Notes: generated from the sequence alone by a model not told the origin. Shown: positions 24,111 to 35,949, counted from the stretch's first letter. The stretch is 64,000 bases of DNA from Limnomonas spitsbergensis (GCA_037349105.1 JAYJMM010000105.1:1426001-1490000), one strand, 5' to 3'. Program-made: numbers and translations.

Positions 24111-25353
24111 GCTTCCAACGAAGAGGAGATGTCGGCCCTCGAGGGGCAGACAGCCAGGAAGGGCTAAGGGGGAATAGGAATCCCCTAGAACGGCAGTACG
24201 CGCAGAGCACTTGACGGAACCCACGCCATACCTGGAAGAACGAGCCGGTGCCAGCCCTAGGGGAACACCCCATGGGCGGCACGACTGGCACTAGTAGGCA
24301 GCAGGCAGTGGGCCGACGGCCAGCAGGACGTAGCCTAGTACTCAAGTAAAAAGCTTTCCCGATGTACCGTAGGAGCAGGAGCAGCGAGCCAAAGGAGTAC
24401 ATAGTGACGACGGCTACAGCGCTGATTCAAGTAGTAGACTTGCATGACAATTTTCTTTGAAGTAGAGATTGCCGCAGGGCCAACCAGCAGGGGCAAGACT
24501 AGGATAAGACACCGCTGCTACTGCAGTCATCTCCTGTGGCCTAGGGCCAGGTGTCAACGGTGCATTGGGGCGAGAGCAGCGGACGGTATGCGGTTGTCTG
24601 TGTGCCTGACTGAGGCCTTTGGATTGGAACGCTTCCAAGCGGTTGAACATGTGGATACTGACAGTTTCTGAGGATTCTGTAGATTCTGACGGGTTCTGGA
24701 ATTCTGACGGATTCTGGATTTCTAACGGTTTCTGATGGTTTTTTGAATTTACCCAAGCATGACACTGGTGACGGTGCCGAATTATTTGTGCCCTGATCAG
24801 GCCAGAGAGAGATCGGGAGTAGCCCAGAGGCCTTTGTCGTGTGTGCGGAACCGTGGGAGGACCTAGGGTTAGCCACGCATTTCAGTGGATTTTCTTTGGT
24901 GAATTTCCTTTTGTGGATGTCCTGCAGCACATTTCCTGCAGTGGATTTTCTTTCGTGGATTTTCTTTCGACTAGCTGGATTGCAGTCAGATGTGTAGGAG
25001 ACTTCCGCGTTAGGGAACTGACAAGTGCTGAGTGTACATATTTTCCGATTCCAGTTTCAGTACCACCCCTAGTCCGGCTCCCCATGCAAGCCCCGAGTGC
25101 TTATCGTGAGGAGCGGGGGGCGAGTATAGTAGGGGCGGTACCCACAGCTAGGGGCGCCCGGGTAGGCCAGCCTTCCCTCTTATACGGTATGCTGTACCAA
25201 GTTACCCCTTTACAGCCCTTGTACCTCCGCAGTGTAGTAAAAGAGGCACGTGTGTACAGGTGTTGAACCTTAGTTGTGAGTAGTTTGAGCCTCTCTAAGG
25301 CAGTACTGACAGCTTACACCATTTTGGCACGGTTACTGCTTTATGGTGCGACA
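24111..25353 (+). other. 3' non-coding segment of element copy 1
   Basis: After the ORF stop there is no coding signal. A short run of GGATTCTG/GATTTTCTTT-like repeats lies at about 24660-24975. The last about 230 bp (from GTAGGGGCGGTACCCACAGC) are nearly identical to the end of copy 2 (41047-41270). Confidence 0.6.
25319..25353 (-). repeat. Right terminal inverted repeat, copy 1
   Basis: Ends ...GCACGGTTACTGCTTTATGG then TGCGACA. The same sequence closes copy 2 at 41236-41270. Confidence 0.75.
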
Positions 25354-25355
25354 GC
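25354..25355. other. 2-bp junction between tandem element copies
   Basis: Copy 1 ends GCGACA, then GC, then copy 2 begins TGTCAC. There is no 4-bp target duplication between them. Confidence 0.75.
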
Positions 25356-26424
25356 TGTCACGGTATAATGCAGTATACGTGCCAAAACCGTAGGGACCGC
25401 TGACGCGTCCCCGTAGACTCCGCAGCTTCCCTGCGGAGCCCCCGTTTTAGGGTTAGGAGCCCAGCTTCCCATTCGGGAAGGTCTGAGGCAGGATTTCCCG
25501 TACGAAGTAAATAGGGCTTGCCGGGACCTTTGAAGCCCGGCTTGCACGCTTGACATTTACTTCGTTCCTTTTAAGTGGACAGGCCTCTAATTGTAATCAG
25601 CACCGGCTATCATCCCAAGATATACCCTGTGAATACCAATAACGCCAGTACCACGAAGGCACGAAGACGATCAAGCCTAGTTCAGCCTCAGAGCCGACAT
25701 AGCAACCTAGTTATCCTCAGCTAGATGCCCAGCCCGACCTGGGACACCGCCCGCAGTCTACGGCTACGACATCCCCCGCTTCACGCGGTAAGTGACTCAG
25801 CGACCCGACAGATCAGCTATCTGAAGGGCCAGCAGTTAAGCTTTACAAGTGACCAGCTCCGTGTCTGTCATCTAGAAGTTCCAGCCACAGCTTAACGCGC
25901 TGCGCATCCGCAGCCAGTGTGTAGTCACTGAGTCCGCCCGTAGGCGTCCGCCACTATGTGGGGAAGAAGTCCGCCACGGACCTGAAGCAAACCTTCACGC
26001 GTGACCCAAGGCTGTGTGCAGGAATCACCGAAAGCTGCAGAACGCAGCTTGAGAGGAGCCTGCGAAGCTCGAGGAGCAATCTGCGCTGCGAAGCGGAAGG
26101 AAATAGCGGACGAGACCCGCTATACGCGGAATCATCCAAGGCTGCAGTCGCAGCTTGAGCGGAGCCTGCGGAGCCCGAAGGAAGCTGCGCTGCGAAGCGA
26201 AGGAAATAGCGGACGAGACCCGCTATACGCGGAATCATCCAAGGCTGCAGTCGCAGCTTGAGCGGAGCCTGCGGAGCCCGAGGAGGAAGCCGCGCTGCGA
26301 AGCGGAAGGAAATAGCGGACGAGACCCGCTATACGCGGAATCATCCAAGGCTGCAGAACGCAGCTTAAGAGGAGTCTGCAAAGCGCGAGGAGCAAACTGC
26401 GCTGCAACCCAGAAGGTGAAAATA

Positions 26425-26448
26425 CGTCGGTAACATGAGAGCGCTTGA
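26425..26448 (+). repeat. Left TIR of nested transposon
   Basis: Starts CGTCGGTAACATGAG, followed two bases later by CGCTTGA. Matches the right end in reverse complement. Confidence 0.9.
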
Positions 26449-27164
26449 TTTGGGCGCTTGATTCGACCTCCATTTCAGGCCACTGGAAGGCCCGAGGCTT
26501 GAACGCACCTGGTTTCAGACGGCAAACAGGCGTGGCCACTGACGAGCCAAATGAACATCTATATATTTGAAATACTTAAGCATGCTATTATAACTAAGCT
26601 GGTTGTAGTGAATCTCAACGGCGATTGACACAGACACCTATCGCCTCTGTACCGTAGACAACCAACTTATAACAACTTCCGGCAGTGCTTTGTTTTTGTT
26701 CACGCCTTGCAGGCTTTGAAAACGATCAGAATTATCATTACTATGGTTAGACTTGAACTTACTGGGAAGGCTAGTCCTCTTTGACGAAGAGAGGTCGTGG
26801 AGCGCACAGGGCGCTTGAGAGCTCAGTCACTGTGACGACCGGTCTGACTACTGAGCTACTACAGGTACGTGGGAAATTTTATTATAAGCTCCCCAAGGCT
26901 TCTAAGGAGCTTTCAAAATATCACTAAGCTGCAGCAGCGGAAGCCTACCAACATTTGCACAGGTGCAAGAGTTATCTGGCAGCTCAGAACTTTGGCCGCC
27001 CTAAGCGAGCGATCAGCAGCTGCGACAAGAGGAGAGTATGCAGCAACAGAAATATACAGTAGCAGAGCCCTCAGTTTGGGGTCAGCGCTGTGGGAATCGT
27101 ATTTCAGTATGCATGTCTGGCATGTGCAGCGCCATGCATGCCCATATGCACATCGTCCAAGCGC

Positions 27165-29025
27165 AGCGCCGCGCCCGCATGCACATCGCACTTCTAGCAA
27201 GCACATTTCCCCCGAGCATGAGCAGCGCCCTGCACGTATACTAGCACGTCCTGGTACGCCTATCGCCGGCCTGTTTGCAGTGCCCTACCGATCATTGACT
27301 CCGTAGCACCCCATCACCTCATGCACATGCTCAGCGCCCCGCCTGATGGGCAGCGCCGTCCATATGCCTCGCCATCCTGCAGATTGGTCTAGTGCCCCCA
27401 CCACCTGCATTGCCCGCCCGCATTATTTACTGTGCACAGCGCCCGCCCGTATTACCGTGCCGTTCCGATGGGTGTAGTGCCCCACCCGCTCTTTCCAGGG
27501 AGACTGGCTCATGAGGGAAGCGCATTATGAGGTGCAGAAAAACAACAAGTGACTTTCTTGATTTCTGAGCATTTAAGTTTATTTTAGGGAGAATCAGACT
27601 GTTCATGGGTGGCTGGGCGGCCAGCATTACGCTGATGAGGACCATATCTTGCGGGGCCTATGGCCGGTGCCCCAAGCATTAGATTTTACTACCTAAGGCT
27701 CTGCCGGACGAAAGCTGAAGCATCCTAACATAAACATTGCTGTTTTGTGCATGACATGCTCCCTTACATTCTTTCCAGTGTACCAAGCGCTCGGTGTGTG
27801 GCAGTACCGGCGACACAAGCCGCTTTGGCGGCAGCGGCAGAAACAGCAGCCCTTGCTGGCCCTGCTCGAAACGCTCAGCGTGCTGCAGCACAGCTACTAG
27901 CCGCGGCGGCGGCAATAACAGCGCTTGCTGGCCCTGCTCCCCCGCTGCCAGTCAGGGATGGCACTGCTGACTCAGCACTAGGTGGCCAAGTTCAAAACGC
28001 TCGGCGTGCAGCAGCATAGCAACAGTTGCTGCGGCGGAAGCAACAGCAGCGCTTGCTGGCCCTAGTCGTGTGCAGCGCTTTGCCCGCATGCACATCGCAC
28101 TTCTAACATGCACATTTCTCTTGAGCATGAACAGCTCCCTGCACGTATACTAGCACTTCCCGGTATGCCTATCGCCGGCCTGTTTGCACAGATCCCTACC
28201 GATACTTGAATCCGTAGCACCCTATCACCTCATGCGCATGCACAGCGGCCCGCCCGATGGGCAGCGCCGTCCGTATGCCTCGCCATCCTGCGGATTGGTC
28301 TAGTGCCCATCACCTCATGGGCATGCACAGCGCCGCCCGTATTACCGTGCCGTTCCAATGGGTGTCGTACCCCACCTGCATGCACAGCGCTTGCCCGTAT
28401 GGACTGTGCCCTGCAAGTGGGTGCTGCGCTCTTTCCAGGGAGACTGGCTCATGAGGGAAGCGCATTATGAGGTGCAGAAAAATAACAGGTGACTATCTTG
28501 ATTTCTGAGCATTTTAGCTTATTTTAGGGAGAATCGGACTGATCATGGGTTGCAGGGCGGCCAGCATTACGCTGATGAGGACCATATCGTGCGCGGCCTA
28601 TGGCTGGTGCCCAAAGCATTAGATTTTACTACTTACGGCTCTGCCGGACAAAAGCCAGGAAACCTGAAGCATCCTAACATAAACATTGCTGTTTTGGGCA
28701 TGACATGCTCCCTTTCATTCATTCCAGTGTACCAAGCGCTCGGTGTGTGGCAGTACCGGCGACACAAGCCGCTTTGGCGGCAGCGGCAGAAACAGCAGCC
28801 CTTGCTGGCCCTGCTCGAAACGCTCAGCGTGCTGCAGCACAGCAACTAGCCACGGCGGCAGCAACAACGGCGCTTGCTGGCCTTGCCCCCCTGCTGCCAG
28901 TCGGGGATGGCACTGCTGGCTCAGCACTAGGTGGCCAAGTTCAAAATGCTCGGCGTGCTGCAGCATAGCAACAATAGCTGCGGCGGAACGACAGCAACGC
29001 TTGCTGGCCCTGCCACCCCACTGCC
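27165..29025 (+). repeat. Tandem duplication of about 0.94 kb
   Basis: Two direct copies, about 27165-28066 and 28067-29025. For example CTTTCCAGGGAGACTGGCTC starts at 27491 and again at 28431, an offset of 940. Each contains short GCACAGCGCCCG-like subrepeats and ends in an Ala-codon-rich CAGCAG/GCTGG stretch. No frame of recognisable function. Confidence 0.85.
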
Positions 29026-29327
29026 TGTTGGTGACATGTGGTAGGTCCTCCATTACAACACAGATAACGTATCCAGGCCATATTGCTGGTAGGTTGAATA
29101 CGATAGGGGCTGAAGTGATTCATATCAAATGTCTTAACAGTCATTATTTTTCAGTAATTGTAATACCATCAATGAATGTCACGCTTCCGGTTTCTGTTTG
29201 ATCTCTGACACTAGCGGTAAAAATGTGGTAGCGCCGCTTTATTTCTATACTCAATCACTTTCATGAGCGGTGTAGCTAGGGTAGCGTTGTTTCATGTTTA
29301 TGTTCCTTCACTACCGTATCACTAGCG

Positions 29328-30572
29328 GTGCAGCTGCCGGTACTGCCTCTTCACGCTGTGTGCAATCACTGTCATTTGCGGTGCAGCTGCCGGCACCGCT
29401 ACTTAAGGCTGTGTGCAATAATGGTCTCTAGCGGTGCAGCTGCCGGTACCGCTACTTAAAGCTGTGTGCAATAATTGTCTCTAACGATGCAGCTGCCGGT
29501 ACCGCTACTTAAGGCTGTGTGCAATCACTGTCACTAGGGGTGCAGCTGCCGGTACCGTTGCTTCAGGCTGTGTGCAATCACTGTCACTAGCGGTGCAAGT
29601 GCCGGTACCGCTGCTTCAGGCTGTGTGCAATCACTGTCACTAGGGGTGCAGCCGCCGGTACCGCTGCTTCAGGCTGTGTGCAATCACTGTCACTAGCGGT
29701 GCAGCTGCCGGTACCGCTGCTTCAGGCTGTGTGCAATCACTGTCACTAGGGATGCAGCTGCCGGTACCGCTGCTTCAGGCTCTGTGCAATCACTGTCACT
29801 AGCGGTGCAGTTGCCGGTACCGCTGCTTCAGGCTGTGTGCAATCACTGTCACTTGGGGTGCAGCTGCCGGTACCGCTGCTTCAGGCTGTGTGCAATCACT
29901 GTCACTAGCGGTGCAGTTGATGGTACCGCTGCTTCAGGCTGTGTGCAATCACTGTCACTAGGGGTGCAGCTGCCGGTACCGCTGCTTCAGGCTGTGTGCA
30001 ATCACTGTCACTAGCGGTGCAGTTGCCGGTACCGCTGCTTCAGGCTGTGTGCAATCACTGTCACTAGGGGTGCAGTTGCCGGTACCGCTGCTTCAGGCTG
30101 TGTGCAATCACTGTCACTAGCGATGCAGCTGCCGGTACCGCTGCTTCAGGCTGTGTGCAATCACTGTCACTAGCGGTGTAACTGCCGGTACCGCTGCTTC
30201 AGGCTGTGTGCAATCACTGTCACTAGGGGTGCAGCTGCCGGTACCGCTGCTTCAGGCTGTGTGCAATCACTGTCACTAGGGGTGCAGTTGCCGGTACCGC
30301 TGCTTCAGGCTGTGTGCAATCACTGTCACTAGGGGTGCAGTTGCCGGTACCGCTGCTTCAGGCTGTGTGCAATCACTGTCACTAGCGATGCAGCTGCCGG
30401 TACCGCTGCTTCAGGCTGTGTGCAATCACTGTCACTAGCGGTGTAACTGCCGGTACCGCTGCTTCAGGCTGTGTGCAATCACTGTCACTAGCGGTGTAAC
30501 TGCCAGTACCGCTGCTTCAGGCTGTGTGCAATCATTGTTGCTAGCGGTGTAACTGCTGGTACCGCTGCTTCA
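29328..30572 (+). repeat. 53-bp satellite array, about 23 units
   Basis: Unit starts GGCTGTGTGCAATCACTGTC (for example at 29566 and 29619, 53 bp apart). Each unit carries an imperfect palindrome, AGCGGTGCAGCTGC followed by CGGTACCGCT, built from the smaller palindromes GCAGCTGC and CGGTACCG. Degenerate units reappear at 31890-32290. There are no unique spacers. Confidence 0.92.
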
Positions 30573-31180
30573 GCCAATACCCCTGCAGCATGCTGCACAA
30601 TAGCTAGGGCCAGTGGGCAGCAAGCCTAGACAGGAAGTGCAGGAATAGAGAAGGAGCGGTGACCGCAATAAGCTGTGGTGATGCGGTCGGGGTATGGGTT
30701 CTTAATTTCCTCAGGTCCATCGGGCTGAATGGGCAATACCCCTAGCTAGGGCCAGTGGGCAGCAATTGCTAGGGCTAGTTGGCAGCAAGTCTAGACAGGA
30801 AGTGAAAGAATAGAGCGACAGCGCTGACCACAATATGCTGCGGTGATGCGGTCGGGGTATGGGTTCTCAATTTTCTCAGGTTCATCGGGCTGAACAGCCA
30901 ATACCCCTGCAGCATGCTGCACACTAGCTAGGGCCAGTGGGCAGCAAGCCTAGACAGGAAGTGAAAGAATAGAGCAGGAGCGCTGACCGCATTAAGCTGC
31001 GGTTATGGAGCCGGGCTATGGGTTCTTAATTTACCCAGGTTCATCGGGCTGAACAGCCAATACCCCTGCTGCATGGTGCACACTAGCTAGGGCCAGTGGG
31101 CAGCAAGCTTAGACAGGACGTGAAAGAATAGAGCGTGAGCGCTGACCTCAATAAGCTGCGGTGATACGGTCGGGCTATGC
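30573..31180 (+). repeat. About 160-bp tandem repeats, four units
   Basis: Units starting near 30574, 30735, 30900 and 31060 share CCAATACCCCTGC, GCTAGGGCCAGTGGGCAGCA and a GACAGGAAGTGAAAGAATAG-like block. Confidence 0.8.
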
Positions 31181-31191
31181 GCTCATCGGCA

Positions 31192-31269
31192 TGCACCGGA
31201 ATCGCCTGTATATCCTGTATTTCCTGTGCCCAGCAGGAAATACAGGATATACAGGCGATTCCGGGTGCA
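31192..31269. repeat. Near-perfect long hairpin
   Basis: The left arm 31192-31226 and right arm 31234-31269 are reverse complements over 35 positions with one bulged C. The loop is the 7 bases TGCCCAG. The arm contains TGTATATCCTGTATTTCCTG, and a partial extra copy of the same motif follows at 31278-31293. Confidence 0.9.
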
Positions 31270-31289
31270 GCGCTCCACCTGTATTTCCT

Positions 31290-31890
31290 GTATGGCTCAG
31301 GGTAGTTAGCCCTTCAGCCTAGTGTAAATGAATAACTTATGGTGTAACGAAATCGATGCACATCCTTTGACCATCAGCCTGGAACGCTGCAACTCAGGGT
31401 ACGGTAGTTAGCTGTACATCCCGGTGTAACAGTATAAATTAAGAAGCTTTAGCCATAAGCCCGGAACGCAACAGCGGGACTGACTGCGCTAAGCGCCCGC
31501 TCTTCACTTCATTCACATGATATCCTCTCTTGGTAGCCAGTGCCCAGTGCCTAGTGCCCAGTGCCTAGTGCCAGTGCCCAGTGCCCAACAGAAAAACAGT
31601 TGGCGCGGTCAAACGCACGGTGCAGTCATACATCATGACACCTTCTCGTCTGCAGTATGGCTCAGGGTAGTTAGCTCTGCATCCTGGTGTAACTGAATAA
31701 ATCAAGAAGCTTTGGCTGAAAGCCTGGAACGCAACAATGGTGCTGACTGCGCCAAGCGCACGCGCTTCAGCACGTCACGTCACGTCAAGGGGCGGGGTTC
31801 GGCATGACACAATTTCACATGACGTCCTCTCTTGGTGGCCTGTGGCTCAAGCTTGTCTGCAGTATGGCTCTGGGTAGTTAGCTGTGTAGC
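31290..31890 (+). repeat. Diverged direct repeats of about 0.2-0.35 kb
   Basis: Blocks sharing TATGGCTCAGGGTAGTTAGC and AAGAAGCTTTGGC-like segments begin near 31291, 31385, 31656 and 31863. Low-complexity GTGCCCAGTGCC runs lie at 31540-31590. Confidence 0.65.
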
Positions 31891-32299
31891 CGTTACCGCT
31901 TCCTCAGGGCGTGTGCAACCACTGTTACTAGCAGTGCAGCTGCCAGGACCGCTACTTCAGGCTCTGTGCAATCACTGTCACTAGCGGTGCAGCTGTCGGT
32001 ACCGCTGCTTCAGGTTTGTGTCCCATCAATGTGACTAGCGGTGCAGCTGCCGGTACCGCTACTTCAGGCTGTGTGCAATCACTGTCGCTAGCGGTGCAGC
32101 TGCCGGTACCGCTGCTCCAAGCTGTATGCAACCGCTGTCACTAGCGGTGCAGCTGCCGGTAGCGCTACTTCAAGCTGTGTGAAATCACTGTCACAAGCAG
32201 TGCAGCTGCCAGTACGGCTGCTCCATATGCTGTGTGCAATCACTGTCACTAGCGGTTCAGCTGCTGGTAAGGCTGCTGCAAGCTGTGTACAATTTTATT

Positions 32300-34069
32300 T
32301 CAAGTATTTCATGTCCATACTTCCTGCAAGCTGACAGTCCACAGTCCACACCCCATCTCTCAGAATCTTAGAGTCCCATGCATCAGAACAGTTGCAGTAT
32401 GCCGTTGGCTGGTCCAGGCTGTCGGCTGCAAAGGTAGCCCCAGCTCATCGACGGCAGCCATGTCGACTTTCTCGTGGTCTGCCAGCTGCTTCGTCCCGTT
32501 CTATAGGAGGACGTCGTTACCCCCATGCACTGGTATTTCACCCATGCTGACTGTGACAAAACCAAGACAGGTGCACGGCCGTTGGTCCAAGGTTGCAAGA
32601 TAACAATGGATATGTTCGTCTTTGTGAGCCCATCTCTGTACGCTGTCAATGTTATCGTTTGCCGTCGAAAAAACGTGTACCGTACCGGTGTGTGGGCTCG
32701 AGGTATGGAGCCAATTGTGCCGCCAGAGCCTGCCCCTACATGATCACATCAGACCTTCGACAAGTGATCCCCGGCGACAACTGAATATAATCTCCCAAGG
32801 TAAAGGCATGCATCAGCTGCCAGGAGCGGGATACGCCCGAAATCTCAAGATCCTAGAGCAACGGTAAGAAACTCGCATAATCCTCTCGTCCTCACGCAGC
32901 CTGTCTTCACGTTGAATCCTAAATTGCAGGTGAAATATGGAGTTGTTGAAGCTGGCGGGGAAGCAAAAGCAGACGAACGCATGCTCTGCCTCAGATCTGG
33001 CGTGAACCTCACTTCAGACCGACGGGGGAGATGCGACAGAGGACACGTAAACGAGAAAGGTAGGATATCCGCGACTTGTATCAATGCTAAAAATGCCAGG
33101 TGGTCTGCCCTCCCACTCGAAATTTGACTACAGGTATGCCTGACTTAGACCACCTGGCTGATGAGTGACTGCTACCTCACGTGACCTTCAACTTCTGATG
33201 CCGCAGAGGATATCAGCCAAAGGACATCAAGGGTTTCCTTGAGAATCCTGGTTCATCATCAACTATGCTGTCTCTCAGGCACTGACGGCAGCAGGACTGA
33301 TTAAGGTATTGCGAGAATGCGAGAGCTTTCGTTCTTTGTTGCATGGGCCTTGGTCATCACGCAAGAACACCATCAACCAAACACGGAATAATAAATGTTC
33401 AATATGCAATCTGCACCTATCCCCCCTCTTCGCAGGCAGTTGAGTATTTTTGTCCTTAACAGCCTCTGCAAGAAGACACCTGCATTGGCCGATGGTGGTT
33501 GTTGTTTGAAGGTACGTCGATGCTTGCATGGAAGATGCTTGATTGGTTTTCTGGCTTCCAGCCATTTTTGGCCAAAAAATCTGATTGCAAATCTATAAAT
33601 ATGCGAGTATTTGCTAACTTCAAACCCCTCGTGATGCAGGGTCCTAATCAATGCTGGCACATTTAGCTAGCATTACTGGGCATTGCAGCCTAGCAAAGAG
33701 GGTGCCAAGCATTTGCTTTAACGACCAGGCATGCTCTCTTGCCGGAGGTTTCCAAGCAACTGGATTTTTGCCCTAGGCAAGTATCTGCTGTCTTGGTCGC
33801 CTGAATTGTGATGACTGTTACCAGTGATTTTTAGGTCATCATCTTCTTATAAATTCCTGACATCTTGTTTCATTTTTCCTCTTAGGTTTTGTACACGATG
33901 CCAATGAAGAAGAAGACTTATTCTGGAGTTAGCCATGCCGCTAGCCTCTTAGCTGTCTTAAGAATCTGTTAGATTGGCGTCCGTTGTGAACATGGCTAGT
34001 CCCATTTTTTTCTTGATTTGACTTGACTTGTGCATGCTTAGGATTGATTCACAGGGAGTGATTTTGTAA
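32300..34069. other. Non-satellite interior of nested transposon
   Basis: The only part of the insertion without tandem repeats. Short frames occur on both strands, with some plausible splice signals (for example a plus-strand stretch at 32912-33058), but no transposase signature such as a DDE/D context is recognisable. If a transposase gene exists it would have to be spliced and lie here. Confidence 0.35.
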
Positions 34070-34470
34070 GAAAGCTTGAACACAGCTTGATCCAAACTGC
34101 AAGACCCCTCTAGATTAAATTCGCTTGATTCAAGCAATAGTCCGCCTGAACTCCGGATTGATTCAGGCCGTCTGATTTGTGTAGTAACGCCTGATTATGG
34201 CTTGTTTCAAACCGTTTGATCACCGCTTGAATTGTGCTTGATCCAATCCGCTTGAATTGCGCTTGAACACCACTTGATTTCGGCTTGATTCAACGTGCTT
34301 GAACAACCCTTGATTTCGGTCTGATTCAGACGCGCTTGAATACCCCCTGATTCCGGCCCGATTCAGACGCTCGTTTCAGTCGCTTGATTCAGACGTTAGG
34401 CCGTCTGAACTCCGGAATGAATCAAGCGCCCGTTTCAGACGGGAATTTCACTGATTCAAGCGTATTTCAA
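34070..34470. repeat. Subterminal GCTTGA repeats
   Basis: GCTTGA(A/T) and its complement recur about a dozen times, often paired with GATTCA. The same hexamer occurs in the first 80 bp of the left end. Such arrays usually bind transposase, which here is inferred. Confidence 0.6.
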
Positions 34471-34490
34471 GCGGCCTCATGTTACCGACG
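34467..34490 (-). repeat. Right TIR of nested transposon
   Basis: Ends CTCATGTTACCGACG, followed by the duplicated TA. Confidence 0.9.
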
Positions 34491-35949
34491 TACCCGCCGG
34501 ACCCATAAAAGAAAATTTTCCCGTGCTTGACCTGTCTAGCAAAAGCCTAACCAGCCTGCAGAAGGTAGAGGAGAACGGAAGCAGGCTTTAAGCTCGTGCC
34601 CAGTTGCTGTGAGCCCACACAGTCGAGCTGGCACAGCTGTTCAGCATCGATAGTACAATGCAGGATGCCATTGTAGATCCCAACCGCCACCAGCACCCTG
34701 ATACTGCAAGACGCAGTGGGCGGGTGAGAGGAATGGAACCAGGGGACGACCCTATGACACCTATAAATGCGGCTGTAGCCGAGAAAGCAAAGCAGATTTC
34801 CCTTGGCTTGTCGAGGGATGAATACGCAGGGATGGGGGACAAGGCCCTGGGGGTTGTTAGTTCTCGAACCTTGGATGCGAGTACGGTGCACAGTGAAGTG
34901 ACACGCAGGGGTATCGGACGAGGCGGCACCGCGCGCATCCCGACGGGGCTGAGCCAGGAGGGAGAGCGGTGGCCGGTTCCCGACGATGAATCCCTGGACC
35001 CGACCTCGGAGCCACCCACTGAGAGGTCGCAGACCGGTGGTGTTGGAGAGGGGGGCGGTGGTGTTGGAGAGGCGGGCCAGAGGAACCGGTGGTGTTGGAG
35101 AGGGGACCGGTGGTGTTGGAGAGGCGGGCCAGAGGAACCTCCGGTGGACCTGCCTGTCGGGGCAGGGACACGGAGCAGCGAGGTCAAGATGGATCTCCAG
35201 GTGTCGCACACAGAGATCGGCCGAGATGAGCCAGTGCCCCAATCAACCCCGGATTTTTTGAGGCAGGGCCTGGCATATGCGCAGGGGTTGAAGCTGAAAG
35301 GAGGCACCCCTGAGTTGGCCTTGGATCCAGATACAGCAGTGTCACACACAGAGATCGGCCGAGGTGAGCCAGTGCCCCAATCAACCCCGGATTTTTTTAG
35401 GCAGGGCCTGGAATACGCGCAGTGGTTGAAACTGGTAGGAAGTGCATCTGAGTCGGCTCCAGATCAAAACACGGCTGTGTCGCAGCTACGGGGCGCGGAT
35501 CTATGCAGTGGGCCAGAATACGCGACGCAGAAGAGGCCGCTGGGAGTGGCAAGCGCTGCGCAACGCGTTTAAGACAAGAGTGGGACGATGCCCCGTGGTG
35601 GAAATCAGATGATCAGGAAACTTGCAGATCTGCAGGCGGTAGAGGGAGCAAAAGCCGCCACCACTGAATGGCCCCCAGTAAAAAGGAAGGAGGACCTGGC
35701 CCAGCCGGTAGGGTGGAAGAGGCTAGGGCAGTGGGCCACTGGAGTGTGGAAAGTTGTGTGTGACGCAGAGCAGGTGGGGTTGGGCAATCTGGCTGTGCTG
35801 GTTGGCACCGCAGGTCGCGTGCCCTTGGAGGCATTGACCAGGCGTGTGGAGCAGCCATGTAGGCAGGTGCCCCCCAACGGCTGGTCCATGTTTGATATCC
35901 TCAGCAGTGAAGGCGAGCCAAGTTCCATGCACCAACAGCAGACCCGAGG

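Larger units (their letters stand above)
13417..25353 (+). mobile_element. Large TIR element copy 1 with Gag-like ORF
   Basis: An 11,937-bp element with left end TGTCACGGTATAATGC and right end ...TTTATGGTGCGACA. Reverse-complementing the right end gives a match to the left end at roughly 26 of 35 positions, including GCAGTA and CGTGCCAAAA, so the ends are imperfect terminal inverted repeats. TGTNR...YNACA termini with 4-bp duplications are the pattern of Ginger DNA transposons and resemble LTR-retroelement ends, but no long terminal direct repeats exist. Contents in order: structured leader (13417-14100), extra segment absent from copy 2 (about 14067-14420), 104-bp leader repeats, one giant broken ORF (15075-24110), a non-coding 3' segment (24111-25353). 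No reverse transcriptase, integrase or transposase motif is visible, so it is presumably non-autonomous. The class assignment is inference. Confidence 0.75.
26425..34490. mobile_element. TA-inserting TIR DNA transposon nested in copy 2
   Basis: An 8,066-bp insertion. The left end CGTCGGTAACATGAG is the exact reverse complement of the right end CTCATGTTACCGACG; with two mismatches the repeat extends to 24 bp (…CGCTTGA). TA flanks both sides (26423-26424, 34491-34492). Copy 1 gives the empty site, AAAATACCCGCC at about 14907, so boundaries and TA duplication are directly shown. GCTTGA-type motifs cluster inside both ends, densest at 34070-34470, as expected for transposase-binding sites. No ORF inside resembles a known transposase, and most of the length is repetitive. 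It is probably a non-autonomous member of a TA-targeting superfamily (Tc1/mariner is one). The family is not determined. Confidence 0.85.

Noticed and set aside
13417..25353. Classical LTR retrotransposon
   Set aside because: The left-end and right-end segments are not direct repeats of each other, and no primer-binding site, polypurine tract or pol genes are visible.
29328..30572. Regular direct repeats resembling a CRISPR array
   Set aside because: The 53-bp units abut with no unique spacers, no cas genes are near, and the rest of the window is clearly eukaryotic.
33155..33190. CTGATGAG core suggesting a hammerhead ribozyme
   Set aside because: No matching GAAA with flanking stems in the right order was found, although a short 11-bp inverted repeat lies nearby.
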